Shown here: positions 5,962-7,921 of the stretch, one piece after another
Position numbering within the stretch: position 1 is the first letter of the stretch
Layout of the letters: the number at the start of each line of letters is the position of its first letter
NCBI GenBank assembly: GCA_022013235.1
Contig: JAKLQR010000270.1
Coordinates: 1-7,921, forward strand
Direction of reading: 5' to 3'
Source: Thermodesulfovibrionales bacterium
GTDB lineage: Bacteria; Nitrospirota; Thermodesulfovibrionia; Thermodesulfovibrionales; SM23-35
DNA length: 7,921 nucleotides
The notes under the pieces: generated by a model
What the model was told of the DNA's origin: nothing
Database searches by the model: none
Seen by the model: only the letters and a program-made list of their open reading frames with translations
Translations under genes and position numbers: made by a program

Positions 5962-7122
5962 TCATTCCAGTTCAAGGTCTTTCACATTCTCAAGAACACT
6001 TTTTCTGAGCTTCGCAGGCGGTGAGGTTGGAATAAGTTTCCTTCCATTATCAAGAACAGGAATTAGGATATCGGTGAATGTTTTCCCGCAGTTACAGCTA
6101 TATTTTTTTCTGGTCTGGGGAACGATCTTTTTCATCCCGCATTTCGGGCATCTGAGCACCCTCTTGCTCCCTGAACACTTTCCCCTCTTTGCCAAAGGCC
6201 TGCGGTCGACTTCTACGATATCCATTGAATAATCCACAACCGGCGCATTGCTGATGGACGTTCCTATGCCGTACCCGTCAACAAGAGGATTCAGCACCGG
6301 CACGTCCTCCTCCCTGATGCCCCCGCTTACATAGAACCTGACGGAATTGTATCCTCTTAAATCCAGTTCCCATCTGGACTCTTCAAGGATACGAAAGAAA
6401 TTACCCCTGCGTGATGACGGGGTATCAAAACGCACGGCAAAAAGTTTTTTCCCCATTGTTTCCGCTACGTTCAGACATTCGAATTTTTCGTCGAGAAAAG
6501 TATCTATGAGGGCAACTCTTTTGAACCTCGGTTCAAGTACCTCGTCGTATGCTTTTATGGCCTCTGTAGTGGACCCCATACAGAGGATCAGTGCATGTGG
6601 CATTGTCCCCATGGGGTCTTCACCGATCATCTCTCCGGATTTTACAACCGCCACCCCGTCACATCCTCCGATATATGCATTCCGTTCGATCATCGGGGCA
6701 AGTATCGGATGCATACGCCGGGCGCCGAAACTTATGACTGCCCGCTCTCCTGCGCGTTTTTTGAACCTGGCCGCTTTTGTCGCTATTCCCGAAGCCTGGC
6801 AGATGAGCCCCAGCAGTGCTGTCTCAAAAACGCAGAAATCCTGATATCTGCCCTCAATTTCCATAACCGGTTCGAACGGATAAAATATCGTGCCTTCCTT
6901 CATCGCCCTTACGCGGATGGGAAGACGTTTCATCAGATACATTGCTTCTTCAAGTCCCGCAAAAATTGCCCATGGCCAGTGTTCGGGAAGTGATTTTGCA
7001 ATGAATTCTGCTTTTACAACCGGATTTATTTTCTTCGCCTTCAGGATTTTCAATGACCGCTCAAAATATACGTCGGTCACCTTCCCTTCAAGGATATCCT
7101 GTGGCTCTGCTGTGTGAAACAT
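5962..7122 (-). CDS. Nicotinate phosphoribosyltransferase, archaeal-type with C-terminal zinc ribbon
   Basis: Cytoplasmic enzyme of the Preiss-Handler NAD salvage route: nicotinate plus PRPP gives nicotinate mononucleotide and pyrophosphate, normally with ATP hydrolysis. The 386-residue product shows the N-terminal KVTDVYFERSLKIL motif (14-27), FGARRMHP (132-139), YIGGCDGVAVV (150-160), GTMPHA with its conserved His (172-177), DTFLDE (207-212), the phosphate-binding SGGI (266-269) and GYGIGT (283-288). After KRGK-SG a small Cys domain follows: CPKC (325, 328) and CNC (343, 345), a probable zinc ribbon as in the shorter archaeal-type enzymes rather than classical PncB. A strong AAGGAGG at 7134-7128 fixes ATG 7122. 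It lies 23 nt after the deacetylase gene and 26 nt before the EamA gene. Quinolinate phosphoribosyltransferase is related but lacks this motif set and the zinc ribbon. Confidence 0.9.
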   Translation of the reverse strand: MFHTAEPQDILEGKVTDVYFERSLKILKAKKINPVVKAEFIAKSLPEHWPWAIFAGLEEAMYLMKRLPIRVRAMKEGTIFYPFEPVMEIEGRYQDFCVFETALLGLICQASGIATKAARFKKRAGERAVISFGARRMHPILAPMIERNAYIGGCDGVAVVKSGEMIGEDPMGTMPHALILCMGSTTEAIKAYDEVLEPRFKRVALIDTFLDEKFECLNVAETMGKKLFAVRFDTPSSRRGNFFRILEESRWELDLRGYNSVRFYVSGGIREEDVPVLNPLVDGYGIGTSISNAPVVDYSMDIVEVDRRPLAKRGKCSGSKRVLRCPKCGMKKIVPQTRKKYSCNCGKTFTDILIPVLDNGRKLIPTSPPAKLRKSVLENVKDLELE

Positions 7123-7127
7123 TTTCC

Positions 7128-7134
7128 CCTCCTT
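7128..7134 (-). promoter_or_regulatory. Strong Shine-Dalgarno of the nicotinate phosphoribosyltransferase gene
   Basis: AAGGAGG on the minus strand, 5 nt before ATG 7122. It is the best ribosome-binding site in the window and sits in the 23-bp gap after the deacetylase stop, so this gene can be translated efficiently on its own within the operon. Confidence 0.85.
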
Positions 7135-7145
7135 TTATGAGGACA

Positions 7146-7921
7146 TTATATTCCCATCTTAGTAAATATTTTCTTTTTGATCACCCCGATTACCCTCTCC
7201 AACTCTTTTCTCATTACCCCTTTCCGTTCCCCGTCTGCTGAATACTCAGGGTCCCTTACTGTACCACTCTGAAATCCTTCTGCCTCATGCTGTCGGAGGA
7301 AATCATCCGGAATCTCATCAGGAATATCGATATCATTCATGATTGCCCATGCGAGTGTCCAGGCTTTTGTAACATTCGCGATATTGTATCCACCGCCGCC
7401 GAGCGCAACCCATTTGGGGGACAGCTCTTTCATTCTCCTTACAACCTTGCAGAATCCGTTATTCGTATAGTTCAGATGGGCCAAAGGGTCACCGTGAAAT
7501 GAGTCGACACCAAGTTGTGTAACAACAAAGTCGGGGTTGAATGTATTGAGTAAGGGAGGAACAATTTCATCAAAGGCGTAGACAAAAAGTTCGTCATCAG
7601 CAGTAGGCGGCATCGGGATATTCACCGAGTAACCCTCGCCCTTTCCTGTCCCTGTTTCGTCCTCAAACCCGGTTCCGGGGAAAAGGATCGTTCCGGTTTC
7701 ATGGATCGATATTGTCAGAACCCTGTCTGTTGCATAGAAAGCATCCTGCACCCCGTCGCCGTGATGCGCGTCGATATCAATGTATGCAACCCGTTTTCCT
7801 TTTTTGAGCAGTGACATGATCGCAACAACCGGATCGTTGAGGTAACAGAATCCCGAGGCTCTCCGTGACAACGCATGATGCAGTCCGCCTCCAATATTAA
7901 AGGCTATATCGCATTCACTCC
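7146..7921 (-). CDS. acuC: AcuC/class-I histone-deacetylase-like zinc deacetylase, N-terminus cut by window edge
   Basis: Zinc-dependent deacetylase of the HDAC/AcuC/HDLP fold. The frame runs open to the right edge, so the TTG at 7871 is an internal Leu and not a start; 257 residues are visible and roughly the first 110-130 are missing relative to the family's usual 370-390. Catalytic landmarks are all present: NIGGGLHHA with the paired active-site His, ASGFCYLND, the zinc ligands Asp and His of DIDAHHGDG, ISIHETG, the third zinc-ligand Asp in QLGVDSFHGDPL, and the catalytic-Tyr loop LGGGGYN. The bacterial homologue AcuC in Bacillus deacetylates acetyl-CoA synthetase, which makes lysine deacetylation of metabolic enzymes a reasonable role here; acetylpolyamine or other small-molecule deacetylation is an alternative. 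It ends at TAA 7148-7146, 23 nt before the nicotinate phosphoribosyltransferase gene, and is presumably co-transcribed with it. Confidence 0.9.
   Translation of the reverse strand, partial: SECDIAFNIGGGLHHALSRRASGFCYLNDPVVAIMSLLKKGKRVAYIDIDAHHGDGVQDAFYATDRVLTISIHETGTILFPGTGFEDETGTGKGEGYSVNIPMPPTADDELFVYAFDEIVPPLLNTFNPDFVVTQLGVDSFHGDPLAHLNYTNNGFCKVVRRMKELSPKWVALGGGGYNIANVTKAWTLAWAIMNDIDIPDEIPDDFLRQHEAEGFQSGTVRDPEYSADGERKGVMRKELERVIGVIKKKIFTKMGI

Noticed and set aside
6347..6844. 165-residue open frame on the plus strand inside the nicotinate phosphoribosyltransferase gene
   Set aside because: It is antisense to an enzyme with a complete motif set; its Ser/Arg/Pro-rich composition is that of a reverse frame.
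7869..7871. TTG as start codon of the deacetylase
   Set aside because: The frame continues upstream to the window edge and encodes NIGGGLHHA with the catalytic His pair, so this codon is an internal Leu.

Overview
The window looks like ordinary chromosomal DNA of a free-living, Gram-negative-type bacterium with an outer membrane, because it encodes a TolC/MacA/MacB-type tripartite exporter. Balanced base composition, an archaeal-type nicotinate phosphoribosyltransferase, an AcuC-type deacetylase and several families of short palindromic dispersed repeats would fit a Nitrospirota or deltaproteobacterial (Desulfobacterota) genome. That placement is inference; no rRNA or other marker is present.

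Layout. Bases 1-4588 hold a rightward operon: the 3' end of a probable TolC-family outer-membrane gene (1-149), a MacA/HlyD-type periplasmic adaptor (146-1333), a MacB/LolD-type ATPase (1352-2020) and two different MacB-type permeases (2026-3240 and 3365-4588). Bases 5090-7921 hold a leftward operon: an AcuC/class-I HDAC-like deacetylase cut by the window edge (7146-7921), a nicotinate phosphoribosyltransferase with a C-terminal zinc ribbon (5962-7122) and an EamA-family ten-helix transporter (5090-5935). The operons converge on about 500 bp of non-coding DNA (4589-5089) filled with palindromic elements.

How the genes work together. The rightward genes should build one efflux machine: the ATPase drives a permease pair in the inner membrane, the adaptor spans the periplasm, and the TolC-like protein forms the outer-membrane exit. 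Substrate is unknown. The leftward genes combine protein (or small-molecule) deacetylation, NAD salvage from nicotinate, and a small-metabolite transporter; a functional link is suggestive only.

The most unusual content is the repeat layer. An inverted pair of REP-like elements (3255-3359) separates the two permease genes and supplies the apparent Shine-Dalgarno sequence of the second. A second repeat family occurs twice (4584-4673 and 4952-5036), each copy with the same three-hairpin layout; the first copy carries the stop codon of the second permease, and the second copy, read leftward, ends in a textbook intrinsic terminator and is preceded by a plausible sigma-70 promoter, so it may be expressed as a small RNA of about 100 nt. 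A 94-bp element with imperfect terminal inverted repeats lies between the two copies. I see no CRISPR array, tRNA, rRNA, transposase, phage gene or recognisable defence system.
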